A DNA stretch of 64,000 nucleotides from Rhizobium sp. 18055 (lineage in GTDB: Bacteria; Pseudomonadota; Alphaproteobacteria; Rhizobiales; Rhizobiaceae): positions 1 through 64,000 of the forward strand of contig NZ_CACSKD010000016.1 of NCBI RefSeq assembly GCF_902706285.1, given 5' to 3'. Every line of letters starts with the position of its first letter. Within the stretch, counting starts at the first letter, position 1. A program made the position numbers and the translations under genes. Under the pieces are notes generated by a model that ran no database searches, was not told the origin of the DNA, and saw nothing but the letters and a program-made list of their open reading frames with translations. Shown piece after piece: positions 26,916 through 36,078 of this stretch.

Positions 26916-28963
26916 GTTCCCTCGATCCTGTAGCGGTGTTTCGCACCGAGGCTGCCGAATGCCTCGAAGCCATCGAAGCCGGTCTTCTCGACCTGACGCA
27001 CAAGCTCGACGACAAGGATGTCGTCGATGCCGTTTTCCGCGGCCTTCACACGCTGAAGGGCTCGGGCTCGATGTTCGGCTTCGACGCGCTGGCGGGCTTC
27101 ACCCACCATTGCGAAACGGCGTTCGACCGGGTGCGCAAGGGTGAGGTGCCGGCGACGGCGGAACTCGTTGCTGCAGTTCTGGCCGCTCAGGATCATATGC
27201 GGGCGCTGGTCGATCAGCCGGATGCCGATCATGGCGATACCGGACCGAGATTGCTGGCACAGCTGCAGGCCGCTGTCGGCGAGAAGGCTGGCGGCGAAAC
27301 CGCTGCCGTCGTCGCTCCGGTTGCTGCCGCAGCACCTGCTGCCGCCAGGACGACGACATGGCGGCTCCGCTTCAGCCTGCCGTCTAACTCGATGGCGAAC
27401 GGCACCAATCCACTCGGCCTGCTCGATGAGCTTCGCGATCTCGGCGAATGCAGTGTCAAGGCCAACCTCGCCGCCATTCCCCCGCTCGAGGAGATCGTAC
27501 CGACGGACCTGTATGTGACCTGGGAGGTGATCCTCACCAGCGAGCAGGATCGCTCGGCGATCGACGACGTGTTCATTTTCGTCATGGACGATATGGAGCT
27601 CGAGGTTGAGGAGATCGCCGCTGCTGCCGAGGTGATGCCGGCGCCTGTGCCGCAACCGGTTGCTGCTGTTGCCGCCCTGCCGGTGGTTGCCGCGGCACTG
27701 CCGGCGGTCGTGCCCGAATTCAAGCCGGTCGAAGCCGTGCCCGCCAGGCGTGATGCTGCCGGCCAGCCCGAACAGCGCCAGGCCAAGGCCGCCGAGAATG
27801 TCCGCGTTCCGGCCGAACGCCTCGACGAGCTGATGGATCGCGTCGGCGAACTTGTGATCGCCCAGTCGCGTCTCAGCCAGCTGGCCAGCGCCAGTTCCGA
27901 CATCGCGCTTCGTTCGGTTTCCGAAGAGATCGAGCGCCTGTCGGGCGAGCTGCGCGACACGATGATGGTGCTGCGCATGGTGCCGGTGGCGACGCTGTTT
28001 TCCCGCTTCCGCCGCCTCGTCCACGATCTCGCCCGCGAAACGGGCAAGGCGATCGAGCTGGTGACCGAGGGCGAAAGCACCGAGGTCGACAAGACCGTGA
28101 TCGAGCGCCTTGCCGATCCGCTGGTGCATCTGGTGCGCAACTCGATCGACCACGGGCTGGAAACGCCGGCCGACCGTCTGGCAGCCGGCAAGAGCGAAGC
28201 CGGTACGGTGACGCTGTCGGCGCGCCAGGCCGGTGGCGAGGTGATCATCTCGATCAAGGATGACGGCCGCGGGATCAACCGCGAACGGGTTCGCGCCAAG
28301 GCGGAATCGTCGGGTCTGATTGCACCCGGCCAGCCGCTCACAGATCCCGAACTGCTGCAGCTGATCTTTGCGCCGGGCTTCTCGACGGCGGCTGCGATCA
28401 CCAATCTGTCCGGCCGCGGCGTTGGCATGGATGTGGTCAAGAAGACGGTCGAGGCGCTGCGTGGCACGATCGACGTCACCAGCCACAACGGCCAGGGTTC
28501 GGAAGTGTCGCTGCGCATTCCGCTGACGCTTGCCATCATCGACGGCCTGCTCGTGCGGGTCGGTACCGGCAGCTACGTCATCCCGCTTTCGGCGGTGGAG
28601 GAATGCCTGGAGCTGTCGCTGGAAGAGGACCTGCGCTCGCGCGGCCGCAGCTTCATCTCGCTGCGTGACAGCCTCGTTCCGTTCCTCCGGCTCCGCGACC
28701 TGTTCCGCACCGGCACCAAGCCCGACGTGCACCAGAAGGTCGTGGTGATCTCGACCGGCACCGAGCGCGTCGGCCTCGTCGTCGACCAGATCATCGGCGA
28801 CCACCAGACGGTGATCAAGTCGATGTCGAAGCTGCACAACGACGTCTCGACCTTCTCGGGCGCCACCATTCTGGGCGACGGCAGCGTCGCCCTCATTCTC
28901 GACGTCGGCCACCTGGTCATCGCCGGTCAGCAACAGGAAACACAGATGCGGGTGGCAGGATGA
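26912..28963 (+). CDS. cheA: Chemotaxis histidine kinase CheA
   Basis: A 683-residue CheA. Domains: HPt (phosphorylated His46 in GLHTLKGSGSMFGF), a middle domain in the P2 position (about 145-230, TTWRLRFSLPSNSMANGTNPL...) of the kind seen in alternative CheAs rather than the E. coli CheY-binding P2, Ala/Pro linker, dimerisation domain (RVPAERLDELMDRVGELVIAQSRL), HATPase (HLVRNSIDHGLETP, DDGRGIN, GRGVGMDVVKK) and a CheW-like P5 domain at the end. All catalytic boxes are intact. Joined by ATGA overlaps to cheY and cheW. Confidence 0.95.
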   Translation: MSSLDPVAVFRTEAAECLEAIEAGLLDLTHKLDDKDVVDAVFRGLHTLKGSGSMFGFDALAGFTHHCETAFDRVRKGEVPATAELVAAVLAAQDHMRALVDQPDADHGDTGPRLLAQLQAAVGEKAGGETAAVVAPVAAAAPAAARTTTWRLRFSLPSNSMANGTNPLGLLDELRDLGECSVKANLAAIPPLEEIVPTDLYVTWEVILTSEQDRSAIDDVFIFVMDDMELEVEEIAAAAEVMPAPVPQPVAAVAALPVVAAALPAVVPEFKPVEAVPARRDAAGQPEQRQAKAAENVRVPAERLDELMDRVGELVIAQSRLSQLASASSDIALRSVSEEIERLSGELRDTMMVLRMVPVATLFSRFRRLVHDLARETGKAIELVTEGESTEVDKTVIERLADPLVHLVRNSIDHGLETPADRLAAGKSEAGTVTLSARQAGGEVIISIKDDGRGINRERVRAKAESSGLIAPGQPLTDPELLQLIFAPGFSTAAAITNLSGRGVGMDVVKKTVEALRGTIDVTSHNGQGSEVSLRIPLTLAIIDGLLVRVGTGSYVIPLSAVEECLELSLEEDLRSRGRSFISLRDSLVPFLRLRDLFRTGTKPDVHQKVVVISTGTERVGLVVDQIIGDHQTVIKSMSKLHNDVSTFSGATILGDGSVALILDVGHLVIAGQQQETQMRVAG

Positions 28964-29463
28964 GCGCGTTAGCCGAAAAGATCGACCATCACTGGAATTA
29001 CGCCGACGAAGTCGAGGTTCTGACGTTCGACATGAACGGCGAGACCTTCGCGCTCGAGGCCGTCATCGTCCAGGAAATCCTGGATCTGCTGCCGGAGACC
29101 GCGGTGCCGGGCGCGCAGCCCTTCGTTGCCAGCGTCATCAATTTCCGCGGCAAGGTCATTCCGCTCGCCGATCTGCGCCTTGCCTTCGGCATGGACGGAA
29201 CGGAAGCGACGATCGACAGCCGCATCATCGTCATCGAGATCGATCTCGATGGGGAAGCTACACTGGTCGGTCTGCGCACGGACAAGGTCAACGAGGTGAC
29301 GACGCTGGCCAGGAGCGCCAGCGAGCCACCGCCGAGCGTCGGCATGCGCTGGCGCGCCGACTACATCAACTGCCTGGTGAAGCGCGGCGGTGAGTTCATC
29401 ATCCTGCCCAATCTGCAGGCACTGTTTTCATCAAGACACGAGACGTCGGCCGCGGCCGCTTAG
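28960..29463 (+). CDS. cheW: CheW coupling protein (first copy)
   Basis: A 167-residue CheW domain (EVLTFDMNGETFALEAVIVQEIL, SVINFRGKVIPLADLR, VGLRTDKVNEV, ADYINCLVKRGGEFIILPN). It links receptors to CheA. Overlaps the cheA stop codon (ATGA). A second cheW lies at 33405 in the same operon; the two are clearly different in sequence. Confidence 0.92.
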   Translation: MSALAEKIDHHWNYADEVEVLTFDMNGETFALEAVIVQEILDLLPETAVPGAQPFVASVINFRGKVIPLADLRLAFGMDGTEATIDSRIIVIEIDLDGEATLVGLRTDKVNEVTTLARSASEPPPSVGMRWRADYINCLVKRGGEFIILPNLQALFSSRHETSAAAA

Positions 29464-29494
29464 GCAGCGTCATTCAGGGTTAGGGGTTAAAGAG

Positions 29495-31195
29495 ATGCGA
29501 TTTACGATCAAAACCAAACTGGTGACTGCGTTCACCCTCATCATACTGATGCTGGTTGGCACTGCCGGCTACGGCACCTTCAGCCTGAGCACCATCAACG
29601 ATACGCTGGGCTCTTTGCTCGAGGGACCGGTTCGCCGCCTGGAGCTGACGCAGGCAATCAACATTGCCGAGCTGGAGGTCATTCGCCAGCAGAAGAACCT
29701 GGTGGCTGCGACCAACGCGCAGGAAATCAAGAGTGCCACCGACAACGGCGACATTGCCCGCAATGACCTGACGTCGGGCCTGACGGCGATCATCGCCATT
29801 GCCGACCCGGAAAATCTGGCCCGCTGGAACGAGATCGAGGCGATGTCGAAGAAGTTCGTCGCAGCCGATGAACAGATCAGGCAATTCCTGCAGGCAGGCA
29901 ATCACGAGGCTGCCACGGCGGTTTCCGTCGGTGAAGCTCGCCAGCTGGCCGGCCAGCTCGACAAGGAGCTCGATCAGATGCTTGCGATCGAAAAGGCAAG
30001 AATGAAGGCTGCCGATGACAGCGCCGATCAGCAATATGCATCGACGCGTCTGACGCTGGTCGTCGCAGCGGCCATCGCCACGCTGATCGCTGCCGTCACT
30101 GCCTTCTGGATTGCCAGCACGATTTCCAAGGGTCTTCGCCGCGCCAACAGCGTTGTCCGCGAAGTGGCGGAAGGTGACCTGACGAAGACCGCCGAGATCA
30201 CCAATCGCGACGAAATCGGCGAACTGCTCGGCAACGTCAACCTGATGATCGAGCGCCTACGTGGCGTCGTCGGCGATGCGCTTTCGGCCTCGGAGAATGT
30301 GTCGGCCGGCAGCCAGGAACTGTCCGCAAGCTCGGAGCAGGTCTCGCAGGGTGCCACGGAACAGGCGGCATCCGCCGAAGAGGCATCCGCCTCGATGGAA
30401 GAGATGGCGTCGAACATCAAGCAGAACGCCGATAACGCCGCCCAGACGGAGAAGATCGCCCGTCAGTCTGCGAAGGATGCGGAAGAAAGCGGCGCTGCCG
30501 TCAGCCGCGCGGTCGAAGCGATGCGCACGATTGCCGAGAAGATCGGCATCGTCCAGGAAATCGCCCGCCAGACCGACCTGCTCGCGCTCAACGCTGCTGT
30601 CGAAGCCGCACGTGCCGGTGAACATGGCAAGGGCTTTGCGGTCGTCGCGTCCGAAGTGCGCAAGCTTGCCGAACGCAGCCAGTCGGCCGCAGCCGAGATC
30701 AGCGCGATGTCGAGCGATACCGTGAAGGCGGCAAGCAATGCCGGCGACATGCTCGGTCGCCTGGTGCCCGATATCCGCAAGACGGCGGAACTGGTGTCGG
30801 AAATCAGCGCCGCCTGCCGCGAGCAGGATATCGGTGCCGCGCAGATCAACGAAGCGATCCAGCAGCTCGACAAGGTGACCCAGCAGAATGCCGGTGCATC
30901 GGAACAGATGTCGGCGACGTCGGAGGAGCTTGCGGCACAGGCCGAAGAGCTGCAGACCTCGATCGCCTTCTTCAAGGTCGATACATCTGGCAGCAAGGCC
31001 GGCGCCAGGAAGCCTGCCGCCAAGCTGGTCTCCAAGTCGGTCGGCTCATCCTCGGCTCGTCCGGCCGTGGCCAGCAACAAGAACCTCAATGCTCGCTCGG
31101 TCTCGGCCCAGCAGGCACGTGCCAAGGGTTTCGCACTCGACATGTCGATGGGTGGCCCTGACGCCGGCGACGACGATTTCCGCGAAAGCGCATAG
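29495..31195 (+). CDS. Methyl-accepting chemotaxis protein, single HAMP
   Basis: A 566-residue receptor: N-terminal membrane segment (LVTAFTLIILMLVGTAGYG), a four-helix-bundle periplasmic domain (about 35-185), second membrane segment (LVVAAAIATLIAAVTAFWIA), one HAMP domain, then a long signalling domain with the tip EIARQTDLLALNAAVEAARAGE. Tail ends ARAKGFALDMSMGGPD...ESA, without a CheR-docking pentapeptide. Start 29495 follows AGGGGTTAAAGAG. It is a tandem paralogue of the next gene. Confidence 0.93.
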   Translation: MRFTIKTKLVTAFTLIILMLVGTAGYGTFSLSTINDTLGSLLEGPVRRLELTQAINIAELEVIRQQKNLVAATNAQEIKSATDNGDIARNDLTSGLTAIIAIADPENLARWNEIEAMSKKFVAADEQIRQFLQAGNHEAATAVSVGEARQLAGQLDKELDQMLAIEKARMKAADDSADQQYASTRLTLVVAAAIATLIAAVTAFWIASTISKGLRRANSVVREVAEGDLTKTAEITNRDEIGELLGNVNLMIERLRGVVGDALSASENVSAGSQELSASSEQVSQGATEQAASAEEASASMEEMASNIKQNADNAAQTEKIARQSAKDAEESGAAVSRAVEAMRTIAEKIGIVQEIARQTDLLALNAAVEAARAGEHGKGFAVVASEVRKLAERSQSAAAEISAMSSDTVKAASNAGDMLGRLVPDIRKTAELVSEISAACREQDIGAAQINEAIQQLDKVTQQNAGASEQMSATSEELAAQAEELQTSIAFFKVDTSGSKAGARKPAAKLVSKSVGSSSARPAVASNKNLNARSVSAQQARAKGFALDMSMGGPDAGDDDFRESA

Positions 31196-31597
31196 TCGGC
31201 GCTCCGGCGCTACGAGATGTCCGGTCGCGCACGTTCGCGGCCGGCAAAAGGCCCAGCGCATGTTGCCGCTGGCGCCGTGACCGGCCGAGGCCCGGTTACA
31301 GCAGAGCGAATGCAATCGCTGTATGTCTCCAACTCGTTTTCTGAAGCCTAAGCCAATCCCGAACATGGGAGAAGCATCGGTGCGGATTGTTCGCAAGGCC
31401 GACGCTTCCAAGTGCAGCAGCCCGGTATGCCATCGAAGGCGCTGCTGTGACCGGCCGATGACCCAACGTGTGTATGCGTTGGCGGATATTGATCATGACC
31501 TGCCGGCCCTTGCGCCTGGCCAACACCCATCATGCGCTGCCGGCTCCTTCCAGGCCCTGTGGCAGATCATGTCTTGCATGTCCGAAGGAAACGAGAA
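31196..31597. other. 402-base gap between the two receptor genes
   Basis: No gene with coding character. The 12-mer GTGACCGGCCGA occurs twice (31277-31288 and 31447-31458). The gap is unusually long for an otherwise tightly packed operon and may hold an internal promoter or the remnant of duplication. Confidence 0.5.
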
Positions 31598-33403
31598 ATG
31601 CGCGTCACCATAAAATTGAAGCTGGCCCTGGCGTTCGGCCTGATGATCGTCCTGCTGTCGCTGACCGCCGGCTACGGCATATTCAGCCTTTCAAACCTCA
31701 ACAGTGCGATCAGCGATCTCATTGCCGGACCTGCGGTGCGGCTGGAGAAGGCGCAGGACCTGAACAGCCTGCAGCTGCAGATCGTGCGCTCGCAAATGAA
31801 CATGGCAACGGCAACCAATCCGGAAGATGTCGCCGCAAACATCGAGGCGAGCGACGCCAACCGGGCCAAGTTCGCCGATGAGCGCCAGTGGCTGGAAGCC
31901 AATTCGCCTGAGGATGTCAGCAAGGCATGGCGCGATATCGGCGTGCTGGAACAGCGCCTCTATACGGTGGACGATCGCATCCACGCACTGGCCAAGGCCG
32001 GTAACGGTGCTGAAGCCGTTCGCGTCGCCACCACCGATGGCCGGGCGATCGTGGACGATATCGAAGCGGCGATCGATGGCCGCGTGACAGCCAGCAAGAC
32101 GGCGATGACCAAGGCTGATGACGATACGGACGTCCAGTACAGCACGACGCGCAATTTCATCATCGGCCTTGCTGCGGCTGCCCTGCTGATTGCGATTGTC
32201 GCCGCCCTCTGGATCGCGCTCGGCATCAGCAGCGGTCTCAACAAGATCAAGACTGTCGTGTCGGGGGTTGCGATCGGCGATCTCAACCAGAATATCGAAA
32301 TCAAGTCGAACGACGAGATCAAGGATCTGGTCGATACCATCAACGTCATGACCGGAAACCTGCGCATCACCGCTTCGCTGGCGAACCAGATCGCCAATGG
32401 CGACCTGACCGTGTCTCCCAAGCCGCTTTCCGACAAGGATACGCTTGGTCTGGCCCTGGAGCAGATGGTCGAGCGCCTGCGCGGCGTTGTTGCCGATGCC
32501 ATTGCCGCGGCCGAGAATGTCTCTGCCGGCAGCCAGGAGCTGTCCGCCAGCTCGGAACAGGTTTCCCAGGGCGCCAGCGAACAGGCAGCATCGGCCGAAG
32601 AGGCATCCGCCTCGATGGAGGAGATGGCCTCCAACATCAAGCAGAACGCCGACAACGCCGCACAGACCGAGAAGATCGCCCGCCAGTCGGCCAAGGATGC
32701 CGAAGCCAGCGGCGATGCGGTGACGCGTGCCGTCGAAGCCATGCGCACCATCGCGCAGAAGATCGGCATCGTCCAGGAAATCGCCCGCCAGACAGACCTT
32801 CTCGCGCTGAACGCCGCTGTCGAGGCTGCGCGCGCCGGCGAGCATGGAAAGGGCTTTGCGGTCGTCGCCTCCGAAGTGCGCAAGCTTGCCGAGCGCAGCC
32901 AGTCGGCTGCGGCCGAGATCGGCGCGATGTCGGGTGATACCGTCAAGGCAGCGCAGGAAGCGGGCGACATGCTCGGCCGCCTGGTGCCTGATATTCGCAA
33001 GACGGCGGAACTGGTGTCGGAAATCAGCGCGGCCTGCCGCGAGCAGGACATCGGCGCCTCGCAGATCAACGAGGCGATCCAGCAGCTCGACAAGGTGACG
33101 CAGCAGAATGCCGGCGCATCCGAACAGATGTCAGCGACATCGGAAGAGCTGGCCAGCCAGGCCGAAGAACTGCAGACCTCGATCGCCTTCTTCAAGGTGG
33201 AGATGGCCGGCGGTCGCGACAACCGGAAGCCTGCCGCCCGCGTCAGCGTTCGCAGCCCGGCTCCGGTGGGGGCGCGCAAGCCTTCCGGCAAGTCCGCGGC
33301 CAACTCGGTTTCGGCACAGCAGGCACGCGCCAAGGGCTTCGCACTCGACATGGCCATGGGCGGCCCCGATGACGGCGACGCCGATTTCAAGGAAAGCGCA
33401 TAA
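31598..33403 (+). CDS. Methyl-accepting chemotaxis protein, tandem HAMP
   Basis: A 601-residue receptor closely related to the previous one: membrane segment (LALAFGLMIVLLSLTAGYG), four-helix-bundle sensor, second membrane segment (IIGLAAAALLIAIVAALWIA), a HAMP domain and then a second HAMP-like unit (SLANQIANGDLTVSPKPLSD) that accounts for the extra length, and the same signalling domain and tip. The tail repeats ARAKGFALDMAMGGPD...ESA. Start 31598 has GAAGGAAACGAG upstream. The stop is one base from the next cheW. Confidence 0.93.
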   Translation: MRVTIKLKLALAFGLMIVLLSLTAGYGIFSLSNLNSAISDLIAGPAVRLEKAQDLNSLQLQIVRSQMNMATATNPEDVAANIEASDANRAKFADERQWLEANSPEDVSKAWRDIGVLEQRLYTVDDRIHALAKAGNGAEAVRVATTDGRAIVDDIEAAIDGRVTASKTAMTKADDDTDVQYSTTRNFIIGLAAAALLIAIVAALWIALGISSGLNKIKTVVSGVAIGDLNQNIEIKSNDEIKDLVDTINVMTGNLRITASLANQIANGDLTVSPKPLSDKDTLGLALEQMVERLRGVVADAIAAAENVSAGSQELSASSEQVSQGASEQAASAEEASASMEEMASNIKQNADNAAQTEKIARQSAKDAEASGDAVTRAVEAMRTIAQKIGIVQEIARQTDLLALNAAVEAARAGEHGKGFAVVASEVRKLAERSQSAAAEIGAMSGDTVKAAQEAGDMLGRLVPDIRKTAELVSEISAACREQDIGASQINEAIQQLDKVTQQNAGASEQMSATSEELASQAEELQTSIAFFKVEMAGGRDNRKPAARVSVRSPAPVGARKPSGKSAANSVSAQQARAKGFALDMAMGGPDDGDADFKESA

Positions 33404-33404
33404 T

Positions 33405-33881
33405 ATGGCACCTCTCTCTCTGGAAGCGCAGTTCGTCACCTTCAGCCTCGGCGAGGAAATCTTTGCCGTGCCGGTGGAGGTGGTTCGCGAGATCCTCGAC
33501 CATGCGGAGGCCTTCAAGATTCCGAATGGTCCGGACTACCTGCTTGGGCTGCGCGACGTGCGCGGGCAGGGCGTGCCCACCATCGACCTGCGGCTGAAGC
33601 TCGGCATGACCAAGACGGTTCCGACCCCGCATACACGGGTTCTGGTCCTCGACATTCCGATGGAAGACCGGGTGCTGACGCTCGGCCTGGTCGCCGACCG
33701 GGTGTTCGAGGTCACGCCGTTCCGGCATGAGCAGATCGAGGCCGCACCCGATATCGGCGTGCGCTGGCGCTCCGATTACATTTCCGGCGTGGTGCGCCGC
33801 GAAAGCGGCTTCGTCGTCATCGTCGATCTCGCGCGGCTTCTGTCGCGCGAGGATGCCTCGGCCCTGCAATCGGCGGCCTGA
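33405..33881 (+). CDS. cheW: CheW coupling protein (second copy)
   Basis: A 158-residue CheW domain (QFVTFSLGEEIFAVPVEVVREIL, YLLGLRDVRGQGVPTIDLR, LGLVADRVFEVTPF, DYISGVVRRESGFVVIVDLARL). ATG at 33405 starts one base after the preceding stop, so translation is probably coupled. Two CheWs may serve different receptor sets or balance the array. Confidence 0.92.
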   Translation: MAPLSLEAQFVTFSLGEEIFAVPVEVVREILDHAEAFKIPNGPDYLLGLRDVRGQGVPTIDLRLKLGMTKTVPTPHTRVLVLDIPMEDRVLTLGLVADRVFEVTPFRHEQIEAAPDIGVRWRSDYISGVVRRESGFVVIVDLARLLSREDASALQSAA

Positions 33882-33907
33882 GCGAATAGACCCGAGGAGT
33901 GCGATCC

Positions 33908-34768
33908 ATGAGTATGGCAGCTGTTGAGACCCAGATGGTGGGCGACAGGATCAGCAAGCGGAATTTCGAGAAGCTTGCGCAGTTCATCTACGACTATAGC
34001 GGCATCAAGATGCCACCGACGAAGCTGACGATGCTGGAAGGCAGGCTTCGTCGCCGGCTGCGGGCGACACAGCATTCGACCTTCGACGATTACTGCGAAT
34101 TCCTGTTCGAGGAGGACGGGCTGGATCAGGAGACCGTCTACCTGATCGACGCGGTGACGACCAACAAGACCGACTTCTTTCGCGAGGCACGGCACTTCGA
34201 ATACATGCAGCAGGTGGCGCTTCCCGCCCTTGCTGCGAGCGGCGTGCGAACGATCCGCACCTGGAGTTCGGCCTGCTCGACAGGCGCCGAGCCCTACACG
34301 ATGGCGATGGTGCTGGAAGAGTTCACCGCCGACCGACGCGATCTCGACTACAGCGTTCTGGCAACCGATCTCAGCACCGACGTGCTGAACACGGCGCGGC
34401 GCGGCATTTATTCCGAGGATCTCGTCCATCCGGTTCCGCACGACTTGCAGCGGAAATATGTGATGGTGGCCAAGAAGGCGGATCGTCGCGAAGTCCGGAT
34501 TTCGGCGGCGCTGCGCAGCCGGGTGGGCTTTGCGCGGATGAACCTGATGGACGAGAGCTATCCTGTCGGCGAGGGGATGCACATGATCTTCTGCCGCAAC
34601 GTGCTGATCTACTTCGACAAGCAGACGCAATCGGCAGTTCTGAAGCGCCTGTGCGCGCGGCTGCTGCCGGGCGGATACATGTTCATCGGTCACTCCGAGT
34701 CCATCGCCGGCATCGACCTGCCTCTGAAGCAGGTCTCCAACACCGTCTTTCAGCGCATCCAGGTATAG
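33908..34768 (+). CDS. cheR: Chemotaxis protein methyltransferase CheR
   Basis: A 286-residue SAM-dependent enzyme that methylates receptor glutamates. N-terminal helical domain (KLTMLEGRLRRRLRATQHSTF), then the Rossmann domain with RTWSSACSTGAEPYTMAM (SAM site), ATDLSTDVLNTARRG, and FCRNVLIYFDK. Start at 33908 is preceded by GAGGAG; the frame is open a few codons more but without a ribosome site. Confidence 0.94.
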   Translation: MSMAAVETQMVGDRISKRNFEKLAQFIYDYSGIKMPPTKLTMLEGRLRRRLRATQHSTFDDYCEFLFEEDGLDQETVYLIDAVTTNKTDFFREARHFEYMQQVALPALAASGVRTIRTWSSACSTGAEPYTMAMVLEEFTADRRDLDYSVLATDLSTDVLNTARRGIYSEDLVHPVPHDLQRKYVMVAKKADRREVRISAALRSRVGFARMNLMDESYPVGEGMHMIFCRNVLIYFDKQTQSAVLKRLCARLLPGGYMFIGHSESIAGIDLPLKQVSNTVFQRIQV

Positions 34769-34774
34769 CAGCAT

Positions 34775-35869
34775 ATGGGCAAGAAGATCCGCGTTCTCGT
34801 CATCGATGATTCAGCCAGCGTTCGCCAGACGCTGGTGCGCGTGCTGCAGGAGGACCCCGATATCGAGGTCATGGGTGTCGCCACCGATCCCTATATGGCG
34901 GCCAGGAAGATCCAGGAGGAGATTCCCGACGTCATCACGCTCGATGTGGAGATGCCGCGGATGGATGGCATCACCTTCCTGCGCAAGCTGATGTCACAGC
35001 GGCCTATCCCCGTGGTGATGTGCTCGTCGCTGACGGAGGCCGGATCGGAAACGCTGATGCAGGCGCTGGAGGCTGGCGCCGTCGATGTGATCCTGAAGTC
35101 GAAGATCGGTGCGGCGGACAGTCTGGCGGATGATGCGGTGCGGATCCGCGAGGCGGTAAAGAGCGCCTCGCATGCGCGGCTCGGCAATACCAGGCGGATT
35201 GCCAGCAGCCTGCGTCCGGGTGCTGCTGCGCCCGCCCAGAAGTTGACGGCGGATGTGATGCTGCCGCCACCGACGGGCCGGGCCATGGCGAAGACGACGG
35301 AGATGGTCGTCTGCGTCGGCGCATCGACCGGCGGGACCGAGGCGCTGCGCGAATTTCTCGAAGCCCTGCCGGCCAATGCGCCGGGTATCGTGATTGTCCA
35401 GCACATGCCGGAGAAGTTCACCGCGGCCTTTGCCAAGCGGCTGAACAGCCTTTGCGAGGTCGAGGTCAAGGAAGCGGTGGACGGCGATCCGGTGTTGCGC
35501 GGCCATGTGCTGATCGCGCCCGGTGACAGCCATATGCTGTTGGAGCGACGCGGCGCCCGCTATCATGTGTCGGTCAAGAGCGGTCCGCTGGTGTCGCGCC
35601 ATCGTCCGTCCGTCGATGTGCTGTTTCGCTCGGCTGCGCGTGCTGCAGGCTCGAACGCGATGGGCATCATTATGACCGGCATGGGCGATGACGGTGCCAA
35701 GGGGATGCTGGAAATGCACGAGGCCGGTGCCTATACGGTGGCGCAGGACGAGGCGACCTCCGTGGTGTTCGGCATGCCGAAGGAGGCGATTGCCAAGGGC
35801 GGTGTCGATCGCATCCTGCCGCTCGAGCAGATCGCCCGCGAGGTCCTGATCACCCAGCAGAAATTCTGA
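34775..35869 (+). CDS. cheB: Chemotaxis methylesterase CheB
   Basis: A 364-residue response regulator-methylesterase. Receiver domain with VIDDSASVRQTL, phosphoacceptor Asp in ITLDVEMPRMDG; linker; esterase domain with the catalytic Ser in GASTGGTEAL, His in QHMPEKFTAAFAKR and Asp in TGMGDDGAKGM. It demethylates or deamidates receptors and closes the adaptation loop with CheR. Starts 6 bases after cheR; last gene of the cluster. No cheD is present. Confidence 0.95.
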   Translation: MGKKIRVLVIDDSASVRQTLVRVLQEDPDIEVMGVATDPYMAARKIQEEIPDVITLDVEMPRMDGITFLRKLMSQRPIPVVMCSSLTEAGSETLMQALEAGAVDVILKSKIGAADSLADDAVRIREAVKSASHARLGNTRRIASSLRPGAAAPAQKLTADVMLPPPTGRAMAKTTEMVVCVGASTGGTEALREFLEALPANAPGIVIVQHMPEKFTAAFAKRLNSLCEVEVKEAVDGDPVLRGHVLIAPGDSHMLLERRGARYHVSVKSGPLVSRHRPSVDVLFRSAARAAGSNAMGIIMTGMGDDGAKGMLEMHEAGAYTVAQDEATSVVFGMPKEAIAKGGVDRILPLEQIAREVLITQQKF

Positions 35870-36078
35870 GTGGCGGCACCGGTCGGGCGTGTTTGCGGGC
35901 GTAATGCAAGCGTCGTCGGAAAAACGATCTGCACGACGTTCTGCAGCGCTCTTGAAATTTCCGCGGTTTTGTGGTCTTGAAGCCGCCAATCTTTATAGAG
36001 CGCTGCCTTCTTCAGTGATCAGGGACTTTTCCCGCCCTGACAGCGCCTTCTGTTTACCGTTCAAGGATAAGTGCCCAC

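Noticed and set aside
26684..28933. Very long open frame (749 codons) on the minus strand across cheY/cheA
   Set aside because: It is the mirror of a GC-rich gene with strong third-position bias; the plus-strand frame encodes an unmistakable CheA, and the antisense translation is rich in His/Arg/Gly with no recognisable domain. The same applies to other long antisense frames opposite pgk, ggt, the MFS gene, the Sel1 gene and mscS.
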